Shown: positions 8,396 to 15,790 of the stretch, in pieces
Layout: the number at the start of each line of letters is the position of its first letter
How positions within the stretch are numbered: position 1 is the first letter of the stretch
Source of the DNA: JAGOBP01 sp964550855
GTDB lineage: Bacteria; Chloroflexota; Anaerolineae; Fen-1058
Assembly: GCA_964550855.1 (NCBI GenBank)
Contig: CAZKBQ010000019.1
Span: 8,362-72,361 of the forward strand
Length of the DNA: 64,000 bases
Reading direction: 5' to 3'
Position numbers and translations under genes: made by a program
Notes under the pieces: model-generated
The model's database searches: none
What the model saw: only the letters and a program-made list of their open reading frames with translations
What the model was told of the DNA's origin: nothing

Positions 8396-9671
8396 CACCC
8401 GCCAGGCATAGGACCGCGCACAAGAAGATGGCCAGGCTCACGCCGGCCGCCTGACCCACACTTCCCAGAAACAGTCCGCCGATCGGCGTGCTGCCCTGCG
8501 CCAGCAAGACATTGATGCTCAACACGCGCCCGCGCAGGTTCTCCGGCGTATTGAGCTGCAAGAGCGAGTTGGTGGAAGTGGCGCACGTGATGCCGGTGAC
8601 GCCCAGCAGCACGAATAGGCCCATCGATAGCCAGAACGACTTCGACAGCGCCAGCGCGCCCAGCAGCACGCTGAACAACGCCCCGCTGATCAACATCCGC
8701 CGCATCGTGATCGTGCGCGCGTAGGCGGTAGCGATGGCGGCGATCAACGCACCCACGCCCATCGCCGCGCTGAGCAGCCCGAAGCCGGCCGAGTCTGTGT
8801 TCAAAATATTGTCCGCGACCAGCGGCGTGACCACGGTGAAGTTGTAGCCAAATGTGCCGATAAACGCCACGACGATCAGGATGGACAGAATGATCGGCGT
8901 GCGGGCCGCGTATCTCAGCCCTTCCTTCAGATTGACCCACACCGAACCGCCACGGGCGGGCGGGGCGGCAAAGAACGAACGCGCATCCATCTTCAGCAGC
9001 GCGCCGATCACCGGCGCAAAACTGATCGCATTCAAGATCAACGTCGGCGCGATGCCGATCAACTTGATCACCACACCGGCCAGCGCCGGGCCGAAGATGC
9101 GCGCGCCCTGAAACGTCATGGAGTTCAGCCCGACGGCGTTGACGATGTCCTTGCGGCCCACCATCTCAAACAGAAACGCCTGCCGCAGCGGATTGTCCAG
9201 CGCCGTGATCAGGCCCTGCGTGACGGCCAGCACATACACGTGCCAGAGCTGAATCACGCCCGTGAAGACCAGCAGGGCGAAGATCGCCGCCTGCGCCATC
9301 AGCAGCGATTGCGTGATCACCAGCGTGCGGCGCTTCGGCAGCCGATCGGCCAGTACGCCCCCGTAGAGTGCAAAGAGCATCACCGGCAGAAATTGCAGGG
9401 TGATCACCGTGCCCAAGGCCAGCGGCGAATCGTCCGTCAGTTTCAGGACCAGCCAGGCTTGCGCCGTGGTCTGCATCCATGTGCCGGTGACGGAGATCAC
9501 CTGACCGAACCAGAACAACCGAAAGTTACGAACGCGCAGTGCTTCGAAGCCGCGCGCAGCGGCCAGCCACCAGCCGTGCAGGCGGCCATTCAATGCAGAA
9601 GTGCTCAAGATGAACCTCGATGATGTCGGCGCGGGCAGAAGCGGAGAACAATCGGGATGTTGCCGGGCCAT
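8331..9671 (-). CDS. MFS transporter (DHA3/EntS-like)
   Basis: Up to 446 residues; the membrane core begins at GFEALRVRNFRLFWFGQVISVTGTWMQTTAQAWLV, the signature start of EntS-like MFS permeases, and ADRLPKRRTLVITQ is the conserved loop. The far N-terminus (ARQHPDCSPLLPAPTSS) does not look like transporter sequence and overlaps the end of the upstream regulator by 67 bases, so an in-frame TTG near 9612 may be the true start. Two adjacent, converging, unlike MFS pumps beside an XRE/NB-ARC regulator suggest a drug or metabolite export locus; the substrate cannot be told. Confidence 0.85.
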   Translation of the reverse strand: MARQHPDCSPLLPAPTSSRFILSTSALNGRLHGWWLAAARGFEALRVRNFRLFWFGQVISVTGTWMQTTAQAWLVLKLTDDSPLALGTVITLQFLPVMLFALYGGVLADRLPKRRTLVITQSLLMAQAAIFALLVFTGVIQLWHVYVLAVTQGLITALDNPLRQAFLFEMVGRKDIVNAVGLNSMTFQGARIFGPALAGVVIKLIGIAPTLILNAISFAPVIGALLKMDARSFFAAPPARGGSVWVNLKEGLRYAARTPIILSILIVVAFIGTFGYNFTVVTPLVADNILNTDSAGFGLLSAAMGVGALIAAIATAYARTITMRRMLISGALFSVLLGALALSKSFWLSMGLFVLLGVTGITCATSTNSLLQLNTPENLRGRVLSINVLLAQGSTPIGGLFLGSVGQAAGVSLAIFLCAVLCLAGVSLVGAYRWRNARPAALRSIG

Positions 9672-11017
9672 GTCGCGCTGAGTTTGGCAGGAGTAATTAT
9701 CGTCCAGTCGGGTGAAAGCGCAACCCGCGCGAGGGGCGTCGTTTCGTTTGCCGATTTGATTTGCTTTTTGCTGCCATCATTGAACGATTTGACCACCAGA
9801 CTCTTGTCGATCAGCGACGTGAGGCCGGCGCCAACGTCCGGCATCTGCGCCACAGCCTGGGCGGCCTCAAGCGTGAAACCGCCCGAAAAGACAGACAAAC
9901 GCGCCAGCAACGTCTGCTCGTTACGGCTCAACAGATCGTCGCTCCAGGCGATGGCCGCGTGCAGTGTTTTCTGACGGGCAGGTATTCCGCGCAGCCCGTC
10001 AGCGTGCAGCGTTAAGTCGCGTGTCAAATTCGATAACAACGTCTGAGGCGACATCAGGCGCGCCCGGGCCGCGATCAATTCGATCGCGAGCGGCAGTCCA
10101 TCGAGTCGGCGGCAGATTTCTGCAACCGCCGGTAGATTCTCTGGCGCCAGCACAAAATCCGAACGCACGGCGCGGGCGCGATCGGCAAACAGGCGCAGCG
10201 CTGAAAATTGCTCCAGCCCTTCAACCTTCAGCGCTTCGAGCTGCGCGTCGTCCGGCGTGAGCAACGGCGGAACGGTGTACAACCATTCGCCGGGCGTGCG
10301 CAATGATTCGCGGCTGGTGACGATCAGTTTCAAACGCGGACAGGCCGCCAGCAGCTCGGGCACGAGTGGCGCGGCTTCGATGACCTGCTCGAAATTATCC
10401 AGCACGATTAAGATCTGCCGATCGGCAATGCCCTCAATGAGGCGCTCGTGAGGCGGGCGCTGATCGGCCTGAATGAGGCCGAGCGTCTGGGCGATCGTCG
10501 GGGCGACGAGGGCAGGATCGCTGATCGGGGCCAGCGGGACGAAAAAGACGCCATCGGCAAAATCGGGCAGCAGTTCATTCGCCACCTGCAAACTCAACCG
10601 CGTCTTGCCGATGCCCGGCGGCCCCATCAACGTGACATGGCGCGTTGTCGGGCTGGCCAGATATTCACGCACTTTGGCAACATCGCGCTCCCGCCCGATG
10701 AACGACGTCAGCGGCGCGGGCAGGCGAGAGCCGGGTGTCGCCCGCTCAACATGCCAGGCTACACCGGTCAGGAGCGACGCGGGAGCGGCTTGCCAGTTGC
10801 CGCGAGCAAAGCGCTGGAAAGCGGCGTGATCGGAAGGAGCAATCGCGAAGATGTCTGCCAAACGATCGATGATTGACGACGAGGGGCGGCGCTCTTCGGC
10901 CTCAAGCTTGCGCAGCGCGATGGTCGAGCAACCGATTTGTTCAGCCAGCTGCGCCTGAGTCAAACGCAAGCGTTTGCGTTCGCGCTGAAGCCATTCGCCA
11001 AACGTCATTTCAGCCAT
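9605..11017 (-). CDS. XRE-type HTH / NB-ARC ATPase regulator, apparently missing its TPR C-terminus
   Basis: 470 residues. Residues 5-65 are a Cro/CI helix-turn-helix (RLTQAQLAEQIGCSTIALRKLEAEERRPS). Then comes a linker and an AP-ATPase/NB-ARC module with Walker A GPPGIGKT (132-139), Walker B ILIVLDNFEQ, and the RLDGLPLAIELIAARARLMSP motif. Relatives of this architecture continue after LIDKSLVV with several hundred residues of TPR repeats; here that homology stops at VVKSFNDGSKK and a short unrelated tail runs into the MFS gene. Either a deletion removed the sensor part, or this is a minimal version. The gene is divergent from the secreted protein at 11133, with an inverted repeat between them. 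Confidence 0.82.
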   Translation of the reverse strand: MAEMTFGEWLQRERKRLRLTQAQLAEQIGCSTIALRKLEAEERRPSSSIIDRLADIFAIAPSDHAAFQRFARGNWQAAPASLLTGVAWHVERATPGSRLPAPLTSFIGRERDVAKVREYLASPTTRHVTLMGPPGIGKTRLSLQVANELLPDFADGVFFVPLAPISDPALVAPTIAQTLGLIQADQRPPHERLIEGIADRQILIVLDNFEQVIEAAPLVPELLAACPRLKLIVTSRESLRTPGEWLYTVPPLLTPDDAQLEALKVEGLEQFSALRLFADRARAVRSDFVLAPENLPAVAEICRRLDGLPLAIELIAARARLMSPQTLLSNLTRDLTLHADGLRGIPARQKTLHAAIAWSDDLLSRNEQTLLARLSVFSGGFTLEAAQAVAQMPDVGAGLTSLIDKSLVVKSFNDGSKKQIKSANETTPLARVALSPDWTIITPAKLSATWPGNIPIVLRFCPRRHHRGSS

Positions 11018-11055
11018 CGTGCCCCCGTGCCACGGCTGACAAGGGTATCACTTTT

Positions 11056-11073
11056 GTATCGCTCCAGCGATAC
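11056..11073. promoter_or_regulatory. Inverted repeat, candidate operator
   Basis: GTATCGCT-cc-AGCGATAC: 8-bp perfect arms around two bases. It lies in the 115-bp divergent gap between the XRE regulator (start 11017, minus) and the secreted protein (start 11133, plus), the usual place for an autoregulatory XRE operator. Assignment is by position and symmetry only. Confidence 0.45.
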
Positions 11074-11132
11074 CAGCGCGCTTGAGAGGGGCGTGACATC
11101 TCTTTTCCCGGTCGATAAAAAGGAGACAAGTC

Positions 11133-11669
11133 ATGAACACCGGAACATTCCAACGACACGGTCTGATGCGATTAGTAAGTGCACTGCTCTTGCTGGCCAG
11201 TCTGTTGGCGCTCGGAGCCAGCCTCACGGTTCAAACCCCGGTAGCCCAGGCGGACAATAAGCGCGGACTAGAAGGAGCTTGGCGCGTGCAGGTGACGCTG
11301 TATAACTGCGCCACCGGCGCAGCCGGAGCGACCTTCGGATCATTGCTGTCATTCGCGCCGGGCGGCACACTCAGCGAAGCCACTTCCAGTCCGGTCTTCC
11401 AACCGGGTCAGCGGGGGCCCGGTCTCGGAATTTGGAGCCGCGCCGGTGCGCACACTTACCGGGCCGTGTCTGACGCGTTTATCCTCTTTACGACCGCGCC
11501 GAATCCGCCGGCGCCTGGTTTCCAGCGCGGTACGCAGCGCATCACCCAAGAAATTGAAGTGAATGGCGATCAGTTCACCGCCGTCGCCTCCATTCAGTTT
11601 TTCAATGAGGCCGGCCAGGTGGTGGCGACCGGTTGTGCGCGAGCGAGCGGTCAACGATTCACCGAGTAG
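11133..11669 (+). CDS. Secreted hypothetical protein, 178 aa
   Basis: A clear signal peptide (basic N-region, hydrophobic LVSALLLLASLLALGASL, cleavage likely near VAQA-DNK at about residue 41) precedes a 135-residue domain beginning LEGAWRVQVTLYNCATG. Repeating glycine-flanked strands (GTLSEA, GLGIWSRAG, ITQEIEVNGDQF) suggest a lipocalin-like or other small beta-barrel. Two cysteines (NC at the start, GCAR at the end) could pair. RBS AAGGAG lies about 8 bases before the ATG. Function unknown; it is divergent from the XRE/NB-ARC regulator. Confidence 0.8.
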   Translation: MNTGTFQRHGLMRLVSALLLLASLLALGASLTVQTPVAQADNKRGLEGAWRVQVTLYNCATGAAGATFGSLLSFAPGGTLSEATSSPVFQPGQRGPGLGIWSRAGAHTYRAVSDAFILFTTAPNPPAPGFQRGTQRITQEIEVNGDQFTAVASIQFFNEAGQVVATGCARASGQRFTE

Positions 11670-11708
11670 ATCGGCAAGGCAACTTGGCCCTGGTAAGGGA
11701 GGAGAACC

Positions 11709-12248
11709 ATGAGTAGCAAACGTTCAATCGTTTGGGCGGTAATGCTGATTGGATTGATCATTAGTGCTTGTGCGCCGACCGGGGCTGCGCCTGTGCCGAT
11801 TGCGCCTTCTGCACCGACGGCGGCTGCGCCAACCCTGGCAGCTACTGCTGCTCCTGCTGATCCGGCTGCTGTGGTTAAGGCGTATATCACTACGGCGAAT
11901 ACAGGCAACTTTGATGCGACTTCAGTGTTCTATGCCGACAATGCTGTAGTCAAGAATCCGTTGGGGCTATTTGTCGGCAAAGAGCAAATCGACGGGTGGT
12001 TGAAATCCGATGTGCAAACGACGCGAGCCAAGCCGGTTGGGTTTCAGGTCAACGGCAACACCGTGATCGTCACAGGCACGGTGACGCTGGATCGCTTCGT
12101 CAAGTTGGGCATTGACCCGGTCGCCTTCCGTTCCGAGTACCTCATTGAAGGCGGCAAGATCAAGTATTTTTTCGCCGGCGGTGTTGTTGACTCCGGCGCA
12201 ACAGGACAAAGTCAAAGCGGCTGCCCCGGCGCAGCCGGTCGCCGTTGA
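11709..12248 (+). CDS. SnoaL/NTF2-like lipoprotein, first domain, frameshifted
   Basis: The N-terminus is a lipoprotein signal (LIGLIISAC, lipobox Cys about residue 21), followed by an Ala/Pro/Thr-rich linker and a SnoaL/NTF2-like domain (AVVKAYITTANTGNFDATSVFYADNAVVKNPLG). Homology to the second domain stops at GKIKYFF; after that the frame reads nonsense (AGGVVDSGATGQ) to a stop at 12248. Removing one T from the T6 run at 12167-12172 restores KYFSPAVLLTPAQQDKV and joins the frame of the next entry, giving one 312-residue two-domain lipoprotein. Promoterless context and RBS GGGAGGAG fit a single gene starting at 11709. Confidence 0.75.
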   Translation: MSSKRSIVWAVMLIGLIISACAPTGAAPVPIAPSAPTAAAPTLAATAAPADPAAVVKAYITTANTGNFDATSVFYADNAVVKNPLGLFVGKEQIDGWLKSDVQTTRAKPVGFQVNGNTVIVTGTVTLDRFVKLGIDPVAFRSEYLIEGGKIKYFFAGGVVDSGATGQSQSGCPGAAGRR

Positions 12249-12645
12249 TCTGGCCGCGATCCCGAAGGCCTATATTGCTGCTGCCAATTCAGGTGATTTC
12301 GATAAGGCGTTGGCGTTCTATGCGGACGATGCCGTGGTCAGGAATCCGCTGGGACTGTTTGTCGGCAAGCAGCAGATCGGCGAGTGGCTTAAGGTGGATG
12401 TAAAGACCACGCGCGCCAATCCCATAGGCTATCAAATCGTCGGCGGCAACACCGTCATGGTCACCGGCACGGTGTCGCTGGATCGGTTTGTCAAGGTTGG
12501 CATTGACTCAGTCGCCTTTCGTTCGGAGTACCTTATCGAGAATGGGAAGATCAAGTTCTTCTCGCCAACGGTCTTGCTCACGCCGGAGCAGCAAGCCAGG
12601 GTTGCCGCCGCAGCGACTGCGCCAACGCCAACGGCTGTCAAGTAG
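12112..12645 (+). CDS. SnoaL/NTF2-like second domain (continuation after a frameshift)
   Basis: The useful coding part starts at about 12173 (SPAVLLTPAQQDKVKAAAPAQ) and holds a second NTF2-like domain, AIPKAYIAAANSGDFDKALAFYADDAVVRNPLG, strongly similar to the first one; both end in a LLTP(A/E)QQ motif. The first 20 or so codons of this open frame overlap the first domain in another frame and are not meaningful. No ribosome binding site or plausible own start is visible, so independent translation is unlikely. Best read as the 3' half of the 11709-12645 gene. Confidence 0.6.
   Translation: MTRSPSVPSTSLKAARSSIFSPAVLLTPAQQDKVKAAAPAQPVAVDLAAIPKAYIAAANSGDFDKALAFYADDAVVRNPLGLFVGKQQIGEWLKVDVKTTRANPIGYQIVGGNTVMVTGTVSLDRFVKVGIDSVAFRSEYLIENGKIKFFSPTVLLTPEQQARVAAAATAPTPTAVK
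12167..12172 (+). other. Frameshift site in a T6 homopolymer
   Basis: Run of six T inside codons for Lys-Tyr-Phe. The equivalent place in the second domain reads AAG TTC TTC TCG, showing that one extra T is present here. It may be an assembly or sequencing error, a real mutation, or a site of polymerase slippage. Confidence 0.7.
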
Positions 12646-12733
12646 CCCCATGTACGCCCGGCCGACAACTTCATACCACCTCACCCAACCTGCGCCAGAT
12701 CAAACACCTGGCGCAGGTCAGGCCAACGCCCGC

Positions 12734-12762
12734 TTGTGCTTCCGTCGGCGACGGGCTACAAT
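12734..12762 (+). promoter_or_regulatory. Promoter of the ABC exporter gene, leaderless spacing
   Basis: TTGTGC (12734-12739), 17-base spacer, TACAAT (12757-12762), then six bases to ATG 12769. This is the same six-base spacing as at 7034-7046. Confidence 0.6.
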
Positions 12763-12768
12763 CACTGC

Positions 12769-14754
12769 ATGGGAATGGGTCTGCATAGCGGCGGCGGTTG
12801 GTTCGGCTATCTCCGCGCCACCGATGAAAAGCCAAAAGTCACCTGGTCGTTGTTGAAGCGCGTCCTGCGCTACGCGCGACCGTATCGCCGGCACATCGCC
12901 GGCATGCTGCTGCTGATTTTGCTCACCACCGGCACCGGCCTGTTGATGCCGCTGATCTTCCGCCGCATGATCGACGTCACCATTCCCGCCGGCGATGTCA
13001 ATCAGCTGGTACTCCTCGCGCTGGGCCTGCTGTTCATTCCCGCTTTCAACGGTCTGGTCAATGTGGCCCAGCGCCAGCTCAACGCCCGGGTGGGCGAAGG
13101 CGTGGTCTATGACCTGCGCGTGGATCTGTTTGCGCGCTTGCAGCGCATGTCCCTCCGTTTCTTCACCAACACCAAAGTCGGCGAGCTGATGAGCCGCCTC
13201 AACAACGACGTGGTCGGGGCGCAAAACGCCATCAGCAACACCATCGTCAACATCATTACCAACTTCATCCAGGCCGCGGCGGTGCTGCTGGTGATGCTGA
13301 CACTGGAATGGCGGTTGACGATCATCAGCGTGGTAATCCTGCCGCTCTTCATGCTGGCCGCCCGGCAGATGGGCACGCGCCTGCGCGACGTCTCGCGCCG
13401 ACAGATGGATGCCAACGCGGCCATGAACGCCATGATGGTCGAGACGCTCAGCATCGGCGGGGCGCTGCTCGTGAAGCTGTTTGGCCGCCGGGACGTGGAG
13501 GTCGATCGGTTTGCGGCGCGAGCGCGGGTGGTGCGGGATACCGGCGTCCGCCGGGCCGTCGTCGGCGTGATCTTCTTCGTCATCGTAGGGCTGCTCAGCG
13601 CCATCGGTACCGCGCTGGTGTACGGCCTGGGCGGCTATCTCGTCATTCAGCGCGCCTTCACCATCGGCACCATCGTAGCCTTCGGCGCGTATCTGACCAG
13701 CCTGTACAGCGCACTGCAGGGGCTGGCCAACGCGCCGGTCGATTTTGCCACGTCGATGGTGAGCTTTGAGCGCGTCTTTGAAGTGCTCGATCTGCCGGCC
13801 GAAATTCAGGAGAAACCGGGCGCATTGACGCTGCCGATGGTGCGCGGCGATCTCGTCTTCGACAATGTATCGTTTCGCTACGATGTGGACGATCGACAGC
13901 TGCTCAGCGAAGTGCAGCGCTTCGGCCAGATGTCACAGGTGAAGGCGGTGCTATCGGGCGACGACCACAAGCCGATTGATCCCCGCAGCCCCAACGGCGA
14001 CGAACCACCGGCGTCTCAGAGTCAGGCGCGCATCACCGCGCTCGACGGCATCTCATTTACGGCGCGGCCCGGCCAGTTGACGGCGCTGGTCGGCCCCAGC
14101 GGGGCAGGCAAGACCACGCTGACCTACTTGATCCCGCGCCTCTACGACCCGATCGCCGGCCGCATCCTACTCGACGGGCACGATCTGCGCGACGTGACGC
14201 TGGATTCGCTCGCCGCGCAGATCGGCATGGTGACTCAGGAGACGCACCTCTTCCACGACACCATCCGCACCAACTTGCTGTACGCCAAACTCGACGCGAC
14301 CCAGGCCGAGATCGAACGCGCCGCGCAGGCCGCCAACATCCACGACTTCATCATGGGCCTGCCCGATCGCTACGACACCATCGTCGGCGAGCGCGGTTAT
14401 CGGCTGAGCGGCGGTGAGAAGCAGCGCATCGCCCTGGCGCGCGTGATTCTGAAGGACCCGCGCCTGCTGGTGCTGGACGAAGCCACCAGCTCGCTCGACA
14501 GCGAATCGGAAGCGCTGATCCAGGACGCCTTAAAGCGCGTGATGGCCGGGCGCACCAGCATCGTCATCGCGCACCGGCTCAGCACCATCCTCGCCGCCGA
14601 TCAGATCCTTGTGCTCGACCGCGGTCGAATTGTGGAGCGCGGCACGCACGCCGAACTGCTGGAGCGCGGCGGCCTGTACGCGCACCTGTACGAAACGCAG
14701 TTCAATCGCGGCCAGCCCGCCCTGGGCCTTAGCGCTCGAGCAGCGGCAGGTTGA
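12769..14754 (+). CDS. ABC exporter, fused membrane and ATPase domains
   Basis: A 661-residue half-transporter of the MsbA/LmrA type: six membrane spans (about 30-330), then an NBD with Walker A GPSGAGKT, signature LSGGEKQRIALARV and LVLDEATSSLDSESE. Unusually, about 45 residues (QLLSEVQRFGQMSQVKAVLSG to PPASQSQA) are inserted between the A-loop SFRYD and ALDGISF, where most exporters have about five to ten. ATG 12769 is chosen from promoter spacing; a GTG at 12736 would lie inside the -35 box. It ends 26 bases into the converging small gene. Drug or lipid export is the family role; the substrate is unknown. Confidence 0.9.
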   Translation: MGMGLHSGGGWFGYLRATDEKPKVTWSLLKRVLRYARPYRRHIAGMLLLILLTTGTGLLMPLIFRRMIDVTIPAGDVNQLVLLALGLLFIPAFNGLVNVAQRQLNARVGEGVVYDLRVDLFARLQRMSLRFFTNTKVGELMSRLNNDVVGAQNAISNTIVNIITNFIQAAAVLLVMLTLEWRLTIISVVILPLFMLAARQMGTRLRDVSRRQMDANAAMNAMMVETLSIGGALLVKLFGRRDVEVDRFAARARVVRDTGVRRAVVGVIFFVIVGLLSAIGTALVYGLGGYLVIQRAFTIGTIVAFGAYLTSLYSALQGLANAPVDFATSMVSFERVFEVLDLPAEIQEKPGALTLPMVRGDLVFDNVSFRYDVDDRQLLSEVQRFGQMSQVKAVLSGDDHKPIDPRSPNGDEPPASQSQARITALDGISFTARPGQLTALVGPSGAGKTTLTYLIPRLYDPIAGRILLDGHDLRDVTLDSLAAQIGMVTQETHLFHDTIRTNLLYAKLDATQAEIERAAQAANIHDFIMGLPDRYDTIVGERGYRLSGGEKQRIALARVILKDPRLLVLDEATSSLDSESEALIQDALKRVMAGRTSIVIAHRLSTILAADQILVLDRGRIVERGTHAELLERGGLYAHLYETQFNRGQPALGLSARAAAG

Positions 14755-15004
14755 CCTCGAACTCGATCGCGCTCAGCAGTCCGCCGGCCAGCCAGGCCGC
14801 ATCGCTGATCGCCGTGGTGGCCTGAACCCGCTCGCCGTCGTCGGCCGCAGATCCACCGCTCAGTCGTCCGACCGTAGTCGTGTCGGGCGCGCGATCGGAC
14901 CGGGGCACAGACGCCGTCGCCGTCACCGCCAGGCTCAAGGCCGCGGTCACCACGGCCGCGACACCGATCAGCATCAACACCCGCAGCGCCGTCCCGATCT
15001 TCAT
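14729..15004 (-). CDS. Small secreted or membrane-anchored hypothetical protein, 91 aa
   Basis: Begins MKIGTALRVLMLIGVAAVVTAALSLAVTATASV, a signal peptide or single membrane anchor, followed by a polar stretch and a C-terminal segment AWLAGGLLSAIEFEVNLPLLER. Its ATG overlaps the stop of the upstream gene in an ATGA arrangement (15001-15004), so the two are translationally coupled. No known family recognised. Its 3' end overlaps the converging ABC exporter. Confidence 0.6.
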   Translation of the reverse strand: MKIGTALRVLMLIGVAAVVTAALSLAVTATASVPRSDRAPDTTTVGRLSGGSAADDGERVQATTAISDAAWLAGGLLSAIEFEVNLPLLER

Positions 15005-15396
15005 GGCCGCACCTCGACACCCTGCACTACACGGCAATCGGTGCTGGCGCAGCCGCAATTCGTCCCGCTGGTGTCATTGGGATCGAAATAGATGCCCAGG
15101 TGACCGTTCAGCGCTTTGACTGTCGTAAACACGCTGAGCATCCGTGAGGCCGTGGCCGAATCGGTGGTAGTGCAAAAGGCGAACCAGGAGATGGTGCCGT
15201 TGTACGCTACGGTACAATGAGCGTGGACTCGGTTGGTAAACGCAGCCACATTATCCACTGTGCACGAGTAAAAGACGTTCGGTGCGGCCGGCGCCCCGGC
15301 CTGCGCGGGCGTGCTGGCGGCCAGCAGCGCCGCGACGACGATCAATACGATGGCGGCCGGCGCGAGTCGGCCGTAACGAGTTGCGATCTTCAGCAT
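15001..15396 (-). CDS. Secreted cysteine-containing hypothetical protein, 131 aa
   Basis: Signal peptide (basic start, IVLIVVAALLAAST, cleavage near PAQA-GAP) and a mature domain of about 100 residues with six or more cysteines (YSCTV, HCTV, FCTTT, NCGCASTDC), suggesting disulfides outside the cell. ATG 15396 is chosen over an upstream start because AGGAGG lies just before it. Coupled by ATGA to the 91-residue protein downstream. Family unknown; a surface role is inferred. Confidence 0.7.
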   Translation of the reverse strand: MLKIATRYGRLAPAAIVLIVVAALLAASTPAQAGAPAAPNVFYSCTVDNVAAFTNRVHAHCTVAYNGTISWFAFCTTTDSATASRMLSVFTTVKALNGHLGIYFDPNDTSGTNCGCASTDCRVVQGVEVRP

Positions 15397-15514
15397 GTCA
15401 GCCTCCTCTGGATGACCCTCCATGAAACGCCGCTCGAACGCGACGCCGACGCGCCGCTGATCGTATTATCAACCAATAGCCCGGCGCGTCAATGACGTGA
15501 GTCACACCGGCCCG

Positions 15515-15527
15515 ATTATGCTATACT
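15515..15527 (+). promoter_or_regulatory. Extended -10 promoter for the DUF2277 gene
   Basis: ATTATGCTATACT with TATACT at 15522-15527. The same ATGCTATACTGA core recurs at 16993-17004 before the hybrid kinase. Confidence 0.55.
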
Positions 15528-15565
15528 GATTTCAATCACCAGCGCTTCAGTCAGGGAGCCGCGCC

Positions 15566-15769
15566 ATGTGCCGCAGCATCAAACAGCTTCGCCAACCCGA
15601 TCAGCCTCCGACCCCCGACGAGATTCAGGCCGCCGCCCTACAATATGTCCGCAAAGTCAGCGGCTATCGCCGGCCGTCGCGCGCCAATGAAGCGGCCTTC
15701 AACCAGGCCGTGACCGACATCGCCGCCGCCACCCGCACGCTGTTGGATCAGCTGCAGGTCAAAGCCTAA
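15566..15769 (+). CDS. DUF2277 family protein, 67 aa
   Basis: The start MCRSIKQLRQPDQPPTPDEIQAAALQYVRKVSGYRRPS matches the DUF2277 family (conserved MCRxIKxLR and QYVRKxSGxRxPS), common in Actinobacteria and Chloroflexota; function unknown. It is full length for the family. GGGAG precedes the ATG. The thiolase follows 21 bases later, probably on the same transcript. Confidence 0.85.
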   Translation: MCRSIKQLRQPDQPPTPDEIQAAALQYVRKVSGYRRPSRANEAAFNQAVTDIAAATRTLLDQLQVKA

Positions 15770-15790
15770 GGTCGATGCAGGAGGTATGAC

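Noticed and set aside
12736..12768. GTG 12736 as start of the ABC exporter
   Set aside because: It overlaps the predicted -35 box and has no RBS; ATG 12769 fits the promoter spacing.
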